Assembly: GCF_008180155.1 (NCBI RefSeq)
Contig: NZ_VSZS01000065.1
Coordinates: 124,001 to 188,000, forward strand
Reading direction: 5' to 3'
DNA length: 64,000 nucleotides
DNA from: Neoaquamicrobium microcysteis
GTDB taxonomy: Bacteria > Pseudomonadota > Alphaproteobacteria > Rhizobiales > Rhizobiaceae
Part shown: positions 43,063-51,641 of the stretch, in pieces
How positions within the stretch are numbered: position 1 is the first letter of the stretch
How the letters are laid out: the number at the start of each line of letters is the position of its first letter
Made by a program: the position numbers and the translations under genes
The notes under the pieces: model-generated
What the model was told of the DNA's origin: nothing
What the model saw: the letters and a program-made list of their open reading frames with translations, nothing else
Database searches by the model: none

Positions 43063-43601
43063 GCGGCACGGTCTACATCGTCCTGTTTCGCGGCGTGGGC
43101 GGCAAGACACAGCTTCCCACCAGGCCGCTTCGCGAGAAGCTGACGGAAGCCGGTTTCGACAATGTGGCGACCTACATCAACAGCGGCAACGCGCTGGTGA
43201 AGAGCGATCTTGCGCGCGCAAAGGTCGTGGCGCGCATCGCTGAAATCTGCGCGCGCGAGTTCGGCTTCGACAAGGCGGTCTATGTACTCACGCGCAAGGA
43301 GTGGGCTGCCTTGATGGCCAACAACCCGTTTCCGGATGCCGTGGAGCCCGGCAACCAGCTTCACGCGGCATGGCTGGACGGCAAGCCTCCCGCGGGGGCC
43401 GTGGAAGCTCTCGAGGCGGTGGCGGGCGACGGCGAGCGCATCGCCGTGGTCGGCAATGTTGCCTATTTGCACACGCCAAACGGCTTCGGCCGGTCGAAGC
43501 TCGCGGAGAAGTTCGACAGGGGCATCGGCGTGCCCAACACGGCGCGCAACTGGAACACGGTGAAGAAGCTGGCCGAGATGGCGGAGGCCGCCGAGACCTA
43601 G
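43059..43601 (+). CDS. DUF1697 family protein
   Basis: A 180-residue DUF1697 protein. The family opening YIVLFRGVGGKTQLP and the segment FDNVATYINSGNALV are clear; the C-terminal GVPNTARNWNTVKKLAEMA is also typical. These small cytosolic proteins have no established function. The start codon overlaps the ilvA stop (ATGA), making translational coupling likely, although DUF1697 genes are not known as ilvA partners. Length is normal for the family. Confidence 0.85.
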   Translation: MSGTVYIVLFRGVGGKTQLPTRPLREKLTEAGFDNVATYINSGNALVKSDLARAKVVARIAEICAREFGFDKAVYVLTRKEWAALMANNPFPDAVEPGNQLHAAWLDGKPPAGAVEALEAVAGDGERIAVVGNVAYLHTPNGFGRSKLAEKFDRGIGVPNTARNWNTVKKLAEMAEAAET

Positions 43602-43928
43602 CGGGTTTGCTGCGCTGCACAAGAAAGCAGTTGCTTTCCTGCGCGAATTACCCCATATGCACAATCATGAGGCGCATGGGCCGGGTATGCCGGCTTTCCA
43701 TTTAAACGGACTGGTTGCGTCTGACCTTCCACTTTCCGCTCCCCAGGGGCCGGGATTTTGAGGGGAGCCCCGCCGCAAGAGGCGCGCGGGCACGACAGCG
43801 CAGCCGAGCGAACCGATCCGGTTCGCCGCCTTGTCGTCCATCATTGAAAACTGTGCTGCGGGTTGCGCCCCGTGGCGTTTGTCTGCGGCCGGACCGAGTT
43901 CCGCGATCCCGCAAGAGAGAAGATTATT
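43602..43928. other. 327-bp leader region of the helicase gene
   Basis: No gene is supported here. The region is probably a long 5' leader of the DEAD-box helicase. It contains a perfect eight-base stem with a three-base loop, GCGAACCG (43808-43815) and CGGTTCGC (43819-43826), and an A-rich purine stretch (AGAGAGAAGATT) as ribosome binding site. Long structured leaders are common on cold-induced helicase mRNAs. Confidence 0.45.
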
Positions 43929-45302
43929 TTGACGAACGAAAACAACATCGCCGCGATCGAAACCGCACCGGAAGGCTTTGCCGCTCTCGGCATCACCGGT
44001 CCGCTTCTGAAAGCGACGCACAATGCAGGGTTCACCGAGCCCAAGCCGATCCAGGAGCAGGCCATTCCGGCGCAGCTCAAGGGCCGCGACATTCTTGGCA
44101 TCGCCCAGACCGGCTCGGGCAAGACGGCCGCCTTCAGCCTGCCGATCCTGTCGAAGATCATCGGCATCGGCTCGAAGCGCGTTCCGCGTACCTGCCGCGC
44201 GCTGATCCTGGCTCCCACCCGTGAGCTGGCCGTCCAGATCGAAGAGACGATCCGCGTGCTGGCCAAGGGCCTGCACATCTCTACCGCGCTGGTGCTCGGC
44301 GGCGTGTCGCGCTTCTCGCAGGTCAAGAAGATGCAGCCGGGCGTCGATGTCCTCATCGCCACGCCGGGCCGTCTGACCGATCTGGTTCGCGAAGGCGACA
44401 TCAGCCTTGCCGAAACCCGCTATCTGGTGCTGGACGAGGCCGACCGGATGCTGGACATGGGCTTCATCAACGACGTGCGCCGCATCGCCAAGGCGACGCA
44501 CCGCGACCGCCAGACGGCGCTGTTCTCCGCGACCATGCCCAACGAGATCGCCCAGCTTGCCGAAAGCCTGCTCAAGCAGCCGCTTCGCGTCGAAGTCGCG
44601 CCGCAGGGCACGACCGCCGGCGAGATCGTGCAGAGCGTGGTGATGGCGCGCACCAAGCAGAAGCGCAAGATCCTCTCCGAGATGCTCGCCGACGAGGCGA
44701 TGAAGTCGGTCATCATCTTCGCCCGCACCAAGCACGGCGCCGACCGCGTTACCAAGGACCTGGAGCGTGACGGCTTCGAGGCGGCCGTGATCCACGGCAA
44801 CAAGTCGCAGAACGCGCGCCAGAAGGCGCTTAACGGTTTCCGTGATGGCTCGGTTCGCATCCTCGTGGCTACGGATATTGCGGCGCGCGGCATCGACGTT
44901 CCGGGCATCAGCCACGTGGTCAATTTCGACCTGCCGGACGAGGCAGAGAGCTATGTGCACCGCATCGGCCGTACGGGCCGCAACGGCGCCGACGGCATCG
45001 CGATCACGCTGTGCGATCCGACCGAGAACGCCAAGCTGCGCCAGGTCGAGCGCATCATCCGCTCCAAGCTCACGGTCGCCGCGTCCTATCTGGACCAGCC
45101 CGATCCGGTGCAGCCGAAGCGCGATCCGAACGCTCCGCGTCCCGTGCCGGACAATGACGACGTGCGGCGTCCTCACAACAACAAGCCGAAGCGTTTCGGT
45201 GGCAAGCCGGGCCGCAATCTCGCAAGTTCCGGCAAGCCGAATGGCGAAAAGAAGCCGTTCCGTGGCAGGCGTCGCCCGCAAGGCGGCCGCAAGGCTGCCT
45301 GA
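43929..45302 (+). CDS. DEAD-box ATP-dependent RNA helicase (RhlE-like)
   Basis: A 457-residue RNA helicase. Motifs in order: Q motif (FTEPKPIQEQAIP), motif I (AQTGSGKTAAF), PTRELAVQI, TPGRL, VLDEAD, SAT, then the second RecA domain with IIFARTKHGADR, ARGIDVPG and HRIGRTGR. The C terminus is a basic glycine/arginine/lysine tail (KRFGGKPGRN, FRGRRRPQGG) that probably binds RNA, as in RhlE proteins. The start is TTG at 43929, with GAGAGAAG upstream; a longer TTG start at 43863 is less likely. Likely roles are ribosome assembly or cold adaptation of RNA. Confidence 0.92.
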   Translation: MTNENNIAAIETAPEGFAALGITGPLLKATHNAGFTEPKPIQEQAIPAQLKGRDILGIAQTGSGKTAAFSLPILSKIIGIGSKRVPRTCRALILAPTRELAVQIEETIRVLAKGLHISTALVLGGVSRFSQVKKMQPGVDVLIATPGRLTDLVREGDISLAETRYLVLDEADRMLDMGFINDVRRIAKATHRDRQTALFSATMPNEIAQLAESLLKQPLRVEVAPQGTTAGEIVQSVVMARTKQKRKILSEMLADEAMKSVIIFARTKHGADRVTKDLERDGFEAAVIHGNKSQNARQKALNGFRDGSVRILVATDIAARGIDVPGISHVVNFDLPDEAESYVHRIGRTGRNGADGIAITLCDPTENAKLRQVERIIRSKLTVAASYLDQPDPVQPKRDPNAPRPVPDNDDVRRPHNNKPKRFGGKPGRNLASSGKPNGEKKPFRGRRRPQGGRKAA

Positions 45303-45351
45303 CCGACCGAACGCGGCTGGCCCAATTGCGCGGGCCGGTTTCATCGACTAA

Positions 45352-45400
45352 GGCGTTTCCCGTCGGCCGTCCGGCCGCCCAACAAAAAACGGGAAACGCC
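45352..45400 (+). promoter_or_regulatory. nested inverted repeat directly before the MFS start codon
   Basis: GGCGTTTCCCGT (45352-45363) pairs perfectly with ACGGGAAACGCC (45389-45400). Inside it, CGGCCG (45364-45369) pairs with CGGCCG (45372-45377). The right arm ends two bases before the ATG at 45403 and covers the ribosome binding site. No U run follows. It could be a helicase terminator or a translation-control hairpin for the permease gene. Confidence 0.6.
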
Positions 45401-45402
45401 AT

Positions 45403-46614
45403 ATGGCCGGATTGGCTGCGCTCGCGATAGCCTATGTGCTGTCGCAATTCTATCGCTCGTTCATGGCGGTGCTCACGCCGTCTCTGATCGCTGAGTTAGG
45501 CGCGACGAAGGCGCAGCTTTCGTTCGCGTCGGGAGCGTGGTTCATAGCCTTCGCGGCCGCGCAGTTCGCCATCGGCGTCTGGCTCGACCGCTACGGCCCA
45601 AAGCGCACCGCTTCGGTGCTGCTGGCCGTTGGCGGCGGTGGCGGCGCGATGCTGTTTGCAATGGCGACCGAGCCTTGGATGGTCACGGCCGCCATGGCGT
45701 TTATCGGCATCGGCTGCGCGCCAGTACTGATGGCCTCGGTCTTCATCTTCGCCCGCACCTACTCGCCTGCACGCCTTGCCATCCTCGTTTCATGGCTGGT
45801 GGGCTTCGGCTCTTTCGGCAACGTGATCGGGGCATCGCCTCTGGCATCGGCCGCCGACGCCTTCGGCTGGCGCCCGGTGATGGTCGGGCTCGGCTGCGTC
45901 ACCCTGATGACGGCTGTGGCGATCCAGATCTTCGTGCGCGATCCCGCGCGCCACGGCGACGGCTCGGGCGACAACGGATTTGCCGGTTACCTCGAGCTCT
46001 TCAGCCTGCGCGTGCTGTGGCCGATCCTGCCGCTGGTGGCATTCAACTACGCTGCGGCTGCCGGTATACGCGGCCTCTGGGCCGGACCCTACCTTTCCGA
46101 CGTCTACGGCCTCGACGCGCTGGCGATCGGGCAGGTCACGCTCTTCATGGCGCTCGCCATGGTGGCCGGAAGCTTCATCTACGGGCCTCTCGACACGTTC
46201 TTCGGCACCCGCAAATGGGTGGCGATCGTCGGAAATACGCTCGGGCTGGCGGCGCTCGTCTTCATCGCGCTCAACCCCGTCACGACCGTGACGGCGACGA
46301 CCGCCATCCTCGTCGTCATCGGCATTACCGGCGGCAGCTATGGCCTGCTGATGGCGCATGGGCGCGCGTTTCTGCCGCCGCACCTGACGGGCAGGGGGGT
46401 GACGCTGCTCAACTTCTTCTCCATCGGCGGCGTGGGTGTGATGCAGTTCGCGACCGGCGGGGTGGTGACGGCCAGCACGGTGCCGGAAGACCCGTCCGCG
46501 GCCTATGCGGCGCTGTTCTGGTTCTACGCCATCATGCTGGCGATCTCGCTGCTGATCTATCTCGCGGCGCGCGACGCGAAGCCGGAGAAGCCCGCCAAGG
46601 AAATCAGCGGCTGA
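45403..46614 (+). CDS. major facilitator superfamily permease
   Basis: A 403-residue permease with about 12 helices in two halves. The family loop between helices two and three is GVWLDRYGPKRT, and the mirrored one in the second half is near PLDTFFGTRKW. The N terminus begins inside the first helix region (LAALAIAYVLSQFYRSF), without a cytoplasmic lead. It overlaps the convergent hydrolase gene by 11 bp at the 3' ends. Its start codon lies at the foot of a strong inverted repeat. The substrate is unknown; the closest overall look is to organic-anion or drug:proton permeases. Confidence 0.85.
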   Translation: MAGLAALAIAYVLSQFYRSFMAVLTPSLIAELGATKAQLSFASGAWFIAFAAAQFAIGVWLDRYGPKRTASVLLAVGGGGGAMLFAMATEPWMVTAAMAFIGIGCAPVLMASVFIFARTYSPARLAILVSWLVGFGSFGNVIGASPLASAADAFGWRPVMVGLGCVTLMTAVAIQIFVRDPARHGDGSGDNGFAGYLELFSLRVLWPILPLVAFNYAAAAGIRGLWAGPYLSDVYGLDALAIGQVTLFMALAMVAGSFIYGPLDTFFGTRKWVAIVGNTLGLAALVFIALNPVTTVTATTAILVVIGITGGSYGLLMAHGRAFLPPHLTGRGVTLLNFFSIGGVGVMQFATGGVVTASTVPEDPSAAYAALFWFYAIMLAISLLIYLAARDAKPEKPAKEISG

Positions 46615-47575
46615 GCGATTTCGCCCACTCGGTGATGCGGCCGGCGACAAGACCGTTGGTCGATGAGGAGAGCGCGTCTCCTGCGATGACGTGATGGCCG
46701 GGGTCGTCCGACCCTTCGACGATCATCGTCTCGGCGGGGCCGCCCCAGCGTTCGGCCATCTGGCGGGTCAGTTCGGGCCGCACCACCCTGTCGGCATCGG
46801 AAAAGATGAAAAGCGCCGGCGCGGTGACGGTCTCGACCGGCGTTTCGCGCGCAAGCTCGGTCAGCGCGGCCATCGGCAGCGTGGCCGATGTGGGGTAGCG
46901 CGTCGTCCAGTAGCGGCCGTGTGCCTCGTTGCGCGGCTCGAACCCGCGTTCCTTGCCGGCGACGAGTTCGGCGATCTGGCCGCCCCACGGGAGCGTGAGC
47001 AGCCACGCCCCGGAAGCCTGCACGCCATAATTGGGAGATATGAACGCATAGCCGGCAATATCGCGCGCCAGCGCCGGCTGCGCCGATGCCCATGTGGCAA
47101 GCGCCGCGCCCGTCGATGTCGCGACCACGATGACGCGGTCGCCCAGCCTGCGGCCGATCTCGATGGCCTCCGCGTAGTCGTTGGCCCAATCTCTCACCGA
47201 CGCGCGCGCCATCGCCGCGCCGTCGCCGCCATGGCCGGCAAGCCGCGTGTAGAACAGGTTGGCGCCCAATGCGCCCGCCACCTCGTCCGGCACGGGCCGA
47301 AGCTCGCCCTTGGATGCCGAGAACCCGTGCACGTAGACGATGGCGAGAGGCGTTCTGGCGGGCGCTGCCGGGTTCGCCCAGACGATTTCCTTCGCAACGT
47401 CCGGGCGCAGGCCTGCCACCTCGGCCTCGCGCTGCGCCAGCCACGCCTCGGCATCGTCGCCGATGGCCGAACCGTCGAAGCTGATGGTGGTGTCCCTGTC
47501 GACGCGCGGCCCGGTGACGAACAGGATCGCCAGCGCCGCAAGCGCGATGACGACGGGAAACAGGATCATGCGCAT
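46604..47575 (-). CDS. alpha/beta hydrolase (membrane-anchored or secreted)
   Basis: A 323-residue alpha/beta hydrolase with an N-terminal hydrophobic segment (residues 4-20) that could be a signal or anchor. YVHGFSASKGEL is the oxyanion region and VVATSTGAAL the nucleophile elbow, with alanine in place of the first glycine. IFSDADRVVRP and DPGHHVIAGD hold the probable acid and histidine. Length and gene order next to an SDR gene 18 bp upstream suggest a two-gene operon. It may be a lipid or ester hydrolase; no substrate is evident. Confidence 0.85.
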   Translation of the reverse strand: MRMILFPVVIALAALAILFVTGPRVDRDTTISFDGSAIGDDAEAWLAQREAEVAGLRPDVAKEIVWANPAAPARTPLAIVYVHGFSASKGELRPVPDEVAGALGANLFYTRLAGHGGDGAAMARASVRDWANDYAEAIEIGRRLGDRVIVVATSTGAALATWASAQPALARDIAGYAFISPNYGVQASGAWLLTLPWGGQIAELVAGKERGFEPRNEAHGRYWTTRYPTSATLPMAALTELARETPVETVTAPALFIFSDADRVVRPELTRQMAERWGGPAETMIVEGSDDPGHHVIAGDALSSSTNGLVAGRITEWAKSLSR

Positions 47576-47593
47576 GGCGGGCGCTCCCGACTG

Positions 47594-48406
47594 CTATCTT
47601 CCGTTCTTCACGCCGAAGCGGCGTCTGTCCCACCCGGTCAGCCTGCGCATGAAGCGATAGCGTAGCCCCTCGGGCAGGAAGCTCAGCAGCCGCGTCGGCC
47701 ACGCGACCCGGCGCGGAAATACAAGTTCGAAGCCGCCGCTGCCAAACCCGCGCAACATGCGCTTCGATGCGTCCTCGACCGTCATCAGCCCGGGCATCGG
47801 GAAGCGGTTCTTGGCCGTCAGCGGCGTCGCGATGAAGCCGGGATTGACGATCTGCAGGCGTATGTTGAGCTTGTCGAAGTCGTAGCGCAACGACTGTGCC
47901 AGACTGTTGAGCGCGGCCTTGGAACTGCCGTAGGCGGCAGCCGCCGGCAGGCCGAAATAGGATGTCACCGAGCCCACCAGCGCGACCTGCCCGAAGCCGC
48001 GGTCGCGCATCCTGTCGGCCACCGGCACGAGCCCGTAGATGACGCCCAGCAGGTTGACCTGATAGGTCGAGACGAAGTTGAACGTCTCCAGCCGCTCGCC
48101 ATGCGTGGCCGAATAGATGCCGGCGTTGAACACGGCCAGCACGATCGGCCCCAGCTGCTTCTCGATCGCGTCTACGGTGCGGTCCATGCCGCGCTCGTCG
48201 GTTACGTCGCACAGGAACGGGACGATGCGACCCGCAGCGCCGGCGGCTTCGTCCACCAGCGTCACCAGCCGGTCTTCATCGCGCGCGGTCGCCGCGACGA
48301 CATAGCCCTGGCGGGCCAGATCGAGGGCAAGCTGCCTGCCTAGGCCGGTGCTGGCGCCTGTTACCCAGGCGACGCCGTCCTTTGGGTCGGCTCTGTAAAG
48401 CGGCAT
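47594..48406 (-). CDS. short-chain dehydrogenase/reductase
   Basis: A 270-residue SDR. The nucleotide motif is TGASTGLG (about residues 17-24), FNAG follows, and the catalytic set is the serine in VGSVTSYFG with YGSSK (tyrosine and lysine). PGFIATPL is the usual strand after the active site. The C-terminal 40 residues (RRVAWPTRLLSFLPEG, arginine-rich end) are longer than in minimal SDRs and look membrane-associating. ATG 48406 is chosen over a longer frame. It is 18 bp upstream of the hydrolase gene in the same direction, so both probably act on one lipid-like substrate. Confidence 0.87.
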   Translation of the reverse strand: MPLYRADPKDGVAWVTGASTGLGRQLALDLARQGYVVAATARDEDRLVTLVDEAAGAAGRIVPFLCDVTDERGMDRTVDAIEKQLGPIVLAVFNAGIYSATHGERLETFNFVSTYQVNLLGVIYGLVPVADRMRDRGFGQVALVGSVTSYFGLPAAAAYGSSKAALNSLAQSLRYDFDKLNIRLQIVNPGFIATPLTAKNRFPMPGLMTVEDASKRMLRGFGSGGFELVFPRRVAWPTRLLSFLPEGLRYRFMRRLTGWDRRRFGVKNGR

Positions 48407-48589
48407 GAAGTATTCCGAAGCTGTTTCGCGGGCAGACTGTCGTAACCGCGCTTTTCGCAGATTAAAAGGCCGCCATGCGACATTGGGCACGGCTATCCCT
48501 AAATATGCTGGGCCAGCAGAAAATCCGACCTTGAAAGCGGGTCTTCACGTTTCTAGGGTTTTGAAAAGCATGACGACAAGGAAACACCC

Positions 48590-49624
48590 ATGACCAGTTC
48601 GGTTATCGATGTCATCGGCAATACGCCGCTGATCCGCCTCAGGCGCGCTTCGGAAGAAACCGGCTGCGAAATCCTGGGCAAGGCCGAGTTCATGAACCCC
48701 GGCCAGTCGGTCAAGGACCGCGCCGGGCTGTTCATCATCCGCGACGCCGAGAAGAAGGGGCTGCTGAGGCCCGGCGGCGTGATCGTCGAGGGAACCGCCG
48801 GCAACACGGGCATCGGGCTGACCGTCGTCGCCAAGGCGCTGGGCTACCGTACCGTCATCGTGATCCCCGATACGCAGAGCCAGGAGAAGAAGGACGCGCT
48901 GCGCGTTCTCGGCGCGGAGCTGATCGAGGTGCCGGCGGTGCCTTATCGCAACCCGAACAACTACGTAAAGGTTTCGGGCCGCCTCGCCGAGCAGCTCGCG
49001 AGGACCGAGCCCAACGGTGCCATCTGGGCCAACCAGTTCGACAACGTCGCCAACCGGGACGGCCATATCGAGACCACGGCGCAGGAAATCTGGAACCAGA
49101 CGGACGGCAAGGTCGACGGGTTCGTGTCGGCGGTCGGCACGGGGGGCACGCTCGCCGGCGTTGCGGCGGGCCTGAAGCAACACAGCAATGCGGTGAAGAT
49201 CGCGCTGGCCGACCCGCTGGGGGCTGCGCTGCACAGCTATTACACCACCGGCGAGCTCAAATCCGAGGGGTCCTCGATCACGGAAGGCATCGGCCAGGGC
49301 CGCATCACGGCGAACCTCGAAGGGTTCGAGCCGGACTTCTCGTTCCAGGTGCCCGACGCGGAGGCGCTGCCCATCGTGTTCGACCTCGTGCAAGAGGAAG
49401 GCCTATGCCTCGGCGGCTCGTCGGGCATCAACATCGCCGGCGCGATCCGGCTGGCCAGGGAGCTCGGCCCGGGCCACACCATCGTGACCATCCTGTGCGA
49501 CTACGGCACGCGCTACCAGTCGAAGCTGTTCAATCCGCAGTTCCTGCGCGGCAAGAACCTGCCGGTGCCGGGCTGGATGGACGAGACCGTCAGCATTCCC
49601 GTGCCTTTCGAGGAGGTGGCGTGA
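48590..49624 (+). CDS. cysK: cysteine synthase A
   Basis: A 344-residue PLP-dependent O-acetylserine sulfhydrylase. The PLP lysine is K42 (NPGQSVKDR), the substrate loop is EGTAGNTGIG and the phosphate-binding loop is VGTGGTLAG. The C-terminal extension (FNPQFLRGKNLPVPGWM) is about 30 residues longer than in the shortest CysK forms and is common in alphaproteobacteria. Its last base is shared with the start of the AlaX gene (TGATG), so expression is coupled. It makes cysteine from sulfide. Confidence 0.92.
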   Translation: MTSSVIDVIGNTPLIRLRRASEETGCEILGKAEFMNPGQSVKDRAGLFIIRDAEKKGLLRPGGVIVEGTAGNTGIGLTVVAKALGYRTVIVIPDTQSQEKKDALRVLGAELIEVPAVPYRNPNNYVKVSGRLAEQLARTEPNGAIWANQFDNVANRDGHIETTAQEIWNQTDGKVDGFVSAVGTGGTLAGVAAGLKQHSNAVKIALADPLGAALHSYYTTGELKSEGSSITEGIGQGRITANLEGFEPDFSFQVPDAEALPIVFDLVQEEGLCLGGSSGINIAGAIRLARELGPGHTIVTILCDYGTRYQSKLFNPQFLRGKNLPVPGWMDETVSIPVPFEEVA

Positions 49625-50367
49625 TGGCGCCTGTCACGCAGGCGCTTTTTCGCGATGACGCCTACCTGAAATCTGCCGAGGCCAGGGTTCTCGGCATTAA
49701 CGACCGGGGCGGCATCCTGCTCGACCGGACGGTCTTCTATGCCACGTCGGGCGGCCAGCCCGGCGATACGGGCTTCTTCACACGCGCCGACGGATCGCGC
49801 ATCGCCATCGCAGCCACGATCACCGGCGAGACCAAGGACGAGATCATCCACGTGCCGGCCGCCGGAGAGGCTCTGCCCGAGCCGGGTGAGGATCTGAGCG
49901 TGGAGATCGACTGGGAACGGCGGCTGAAGCTGATGCGTATGCATACCGCCTGCCATCTGCTTACCGTCGTCTGCCAGTACCCGATCACCGGCGCGGCGGT
50001 GAGCGAGGATGACAGCCGCGTCGACTTCGACATCCCTGATGCCGGCCTGTCCAAGGACGAGGTTACCGAGCGGCTGATGGAGCTGGTTCGCGCGGACCAT
50101 CCCGTGTTCACGCGGTGGATCACCGACGACGAGCTTGCCGCCAATCCTTCGCTGGTGAAATCCAAGAACGTAAGGCCGCCCGTCGGCTCCGGCCGCATCC
50201 GTCTTGTCGGCATAGGCGAGGGCGGGGCGGTGGATACGCAGCCCTGCGGCGGCACGCATGTCGCCTCGACATCGCAAGTCGGCGAGATTCACATCGGCAA
50301 GATCGAGAAGAAGGGGCGCGAGAACCGTCGCTTCCGCCTTCGCTTCGGCCCCATGCCGGCCAACTGA
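49624..50367 (+). CDS. alanyl-tRNA editing protein (AlaX family)
   Basis: A 247-residue free-standing trans-editing protein that hydrolyses Ser- or Gly-tRNA-Ala. An N-terminal barrel like that of AlaRS (DRTVFYATSGGQPGDTG) is followed by the editing domain with the zinc motif MHTACHLL and CGGTHVAST. This is the longer AlaX-M type. The start ATG 49624 overlaps the cysK stop by one base. Why it is coupled to cysK is not obvious; it may guard translation when the serine pool rises, or act on a different mischarged tRNA. Confidence 0.9.
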   Translation: MAPVTQALFRDDAYLKSAEARVLGINDRGGILLDRTVFYATSGGQPGDTGFFTRADGSRIAIAATITGETKDEIIHVPAAGEALPEPGEDLSVEIDWERRLKLMRMHTACHLLTVVCQYPITGAAVSEDDSRVDFDIPDAGLSKDEVTERLMELVRADHPVFTRWITDDELAANPSLVKSKNVRPPVGSGRIRLVGIGEGGAVDTQPCGGTHVASTSQVGEIHIGKIEKKGRENRRFRLRFGPMPAN

Positions 50368-50381
50368 GGCCATTTTTCGGC

Positions 50382-50699
50382 TCAGTACTGCCGGACCTGC
50401 ACCACCTCGTGATGCGCCGAGCGTTCGTCCCAGCGCTTCAGGATTGCGCGTGCCTCCGCCGGCACATAGGCGACCTCGTAGTCTTCGCCCTGGAATGCGA
50501 TCACGTTGTCGATCGAATCGAACGTCATCACCGTGGTGAACTCGATTTCGTCACCCACCTCACGGCGCAGCAGTTCTATGCCGCGGTAGCCAGGGATCCG
50601 TTTTGCCTCGATGCCGGGAAAGACGAAGCTGTCGAGCAGGCTGGCATAGGCGTCAGCGTTCTCTGTGGTGGTGTAACCGCGCCATACACGTTTGATCAT
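50382..50699 (-). CDS. antibiotic biosynthesis monooxygenase-like (dimeric ferredoxin-fold) protein
   Basis: A 105-residue protein with the ferredoxin-like fold of the ABM superfamily: IKRVWRGYTTTENADAY, then YRGIELLRREVGDEIEF and FDSIDNVIAFQGEDYE. These proteins are usually dimers and include small oxygenases as well as non-enzymatic members. ATG 50699 opens the first strand; the longer upstream frame on this strand is antisense to sseA. It is convergent with the AlaX gene and divergent from sseA (78 bp away). Function is unknown. Confidence 0.78.
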   Translation of the reverse strand: MIKRVWRGYTTTENADAYASLLDSFVFPGIEAKRIPGYRGIELLRREVGDEIEFTTVMTFDSIDNVIAFQGEDYEVAYVPAEARAILKRWDERSAHHEVVQVRQY

Positions 50700-50776
50700 T
50701 GCCGCTCCTCTCGTCGCCCGGCCGCCCGGTTTCGCAGATGCCGAGGATGTGCAATATGCCATGACGTTAGCAACAC

Positions 50777-51640
50777 GTGGAGAGCGCATTGCAGGAGAAC
50801 AGCCCATTCGTCGTTTCGGCCGATTGGCTGGAGGAGCATCTGGGGGAGCCCGGCCTCTCGATCGTCGATGCCTCGTGGTATCTGCCGGCGCAGAACCGTG
50901 ACGCCCGCGCGGAATACGAGGCAGGCCACATTCCCGGCGCGATCTTCTTCGATCAGGACAAGGTGGTGGAGCCCGATTCCGGCCTGCCCCACACGCTGCC
51001 CCGCGCAGGGCTTTTCGCGCAGTTCGCAAGCTCCATGGGCATCGACGAGAAGGACCGGATCGTCGTCTATGACGGGCTGGGCATGTTCTCGGCGCCGCGC
51101 GTGTGGTGGATGTTCCGCACCATGGGAGCGACGGACGTTCTCGTGCTGGACGGCGGATTCGACCGCTGGAAGGCCGACGGCCGAAAAGTGACCGCCGCGC
51201 CGACGAAGATCGCACCCGGCTTTTTCGATGCCCAGTTCGACGAAGCGCGTGTGGCTACGCTGGATGACATGCGCGCGATCGTCGATGGCGGCGGCGCGCA
51301 GATCGCCGACGCTAGGCCGTCAGGTCGGTTCACCGGCAAGGACCCCGAGCCTCGCGCCGGCATGCGCTCGGGCCATATGCCTGGCGCACGAAACGTGCCG
51401 GCGACATCGCTCTCCAGAGACGGAAAGCTGCTTCCGGTCAAAGAGTTGCGCGCCACACTTGAAGCGGCGGGGGTCGATCTTTCGCAGCCGGTGGTCACGT
51501 CCTGCGGTTCCGGCGTCACCGCCGCCGTCATTTCGCTGGCGCTGGCCTCCGTCGGGCATCAGGACAACCGGCTTTATGACGGCTCGTGGAGCGAGTGGGG
51601 CGGTCGCGAGGACACGCCGGTCGTCACCGGTGAAGCCTGA
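50777..51640 (+). CDS. sseA: 3-mercaptopyruvate sulfurtransferase
   Basis: A 287-residue protein of two rhodanese domains. The active-site cysteine is in SCGSGVTA near residue 240; this CG(S/T)GVT loop marks mercaptopyruvate sulfurtransferases rather than thiosulfate:cyanide enzymes (CRKGVT). VDASWYLP and DARPSGRFTGKDPEPR are also typical. The GTG at 50777 is used; a TTG at 50789 with GGAGAG before it is an alternative. The GNAT gene follows after one base. With cysK nearby it points to cysteine and persulfide metabolism. Confidence 0.92.
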   Translation: MESALQENSPFVVSADWLEEHLGEPGLSIVDASWYLPAQNRDARAEYEAGHIPGAIFFDQDKVVEPDSGLPHTLPRAGLFAQFASSMGIDEKDRIVVYDGLGMFSAPRVWWMFRTMGATDVLVLDGGFDRWKADGRKVTAAPTKIAPGFFDAQFDEARVATLDDMRAIVDGGGAQIADARPSGRFTGKDPEPRAGMRSGHMPGARNVPATSLSRDGKLLPVKELRATLEAAGVDLSQPVVTSCGSGVTAAVISLALASVGHQDNRLYDGSWSEWGGREDTPVVTGEA

Positions 51641-51641
51641 C

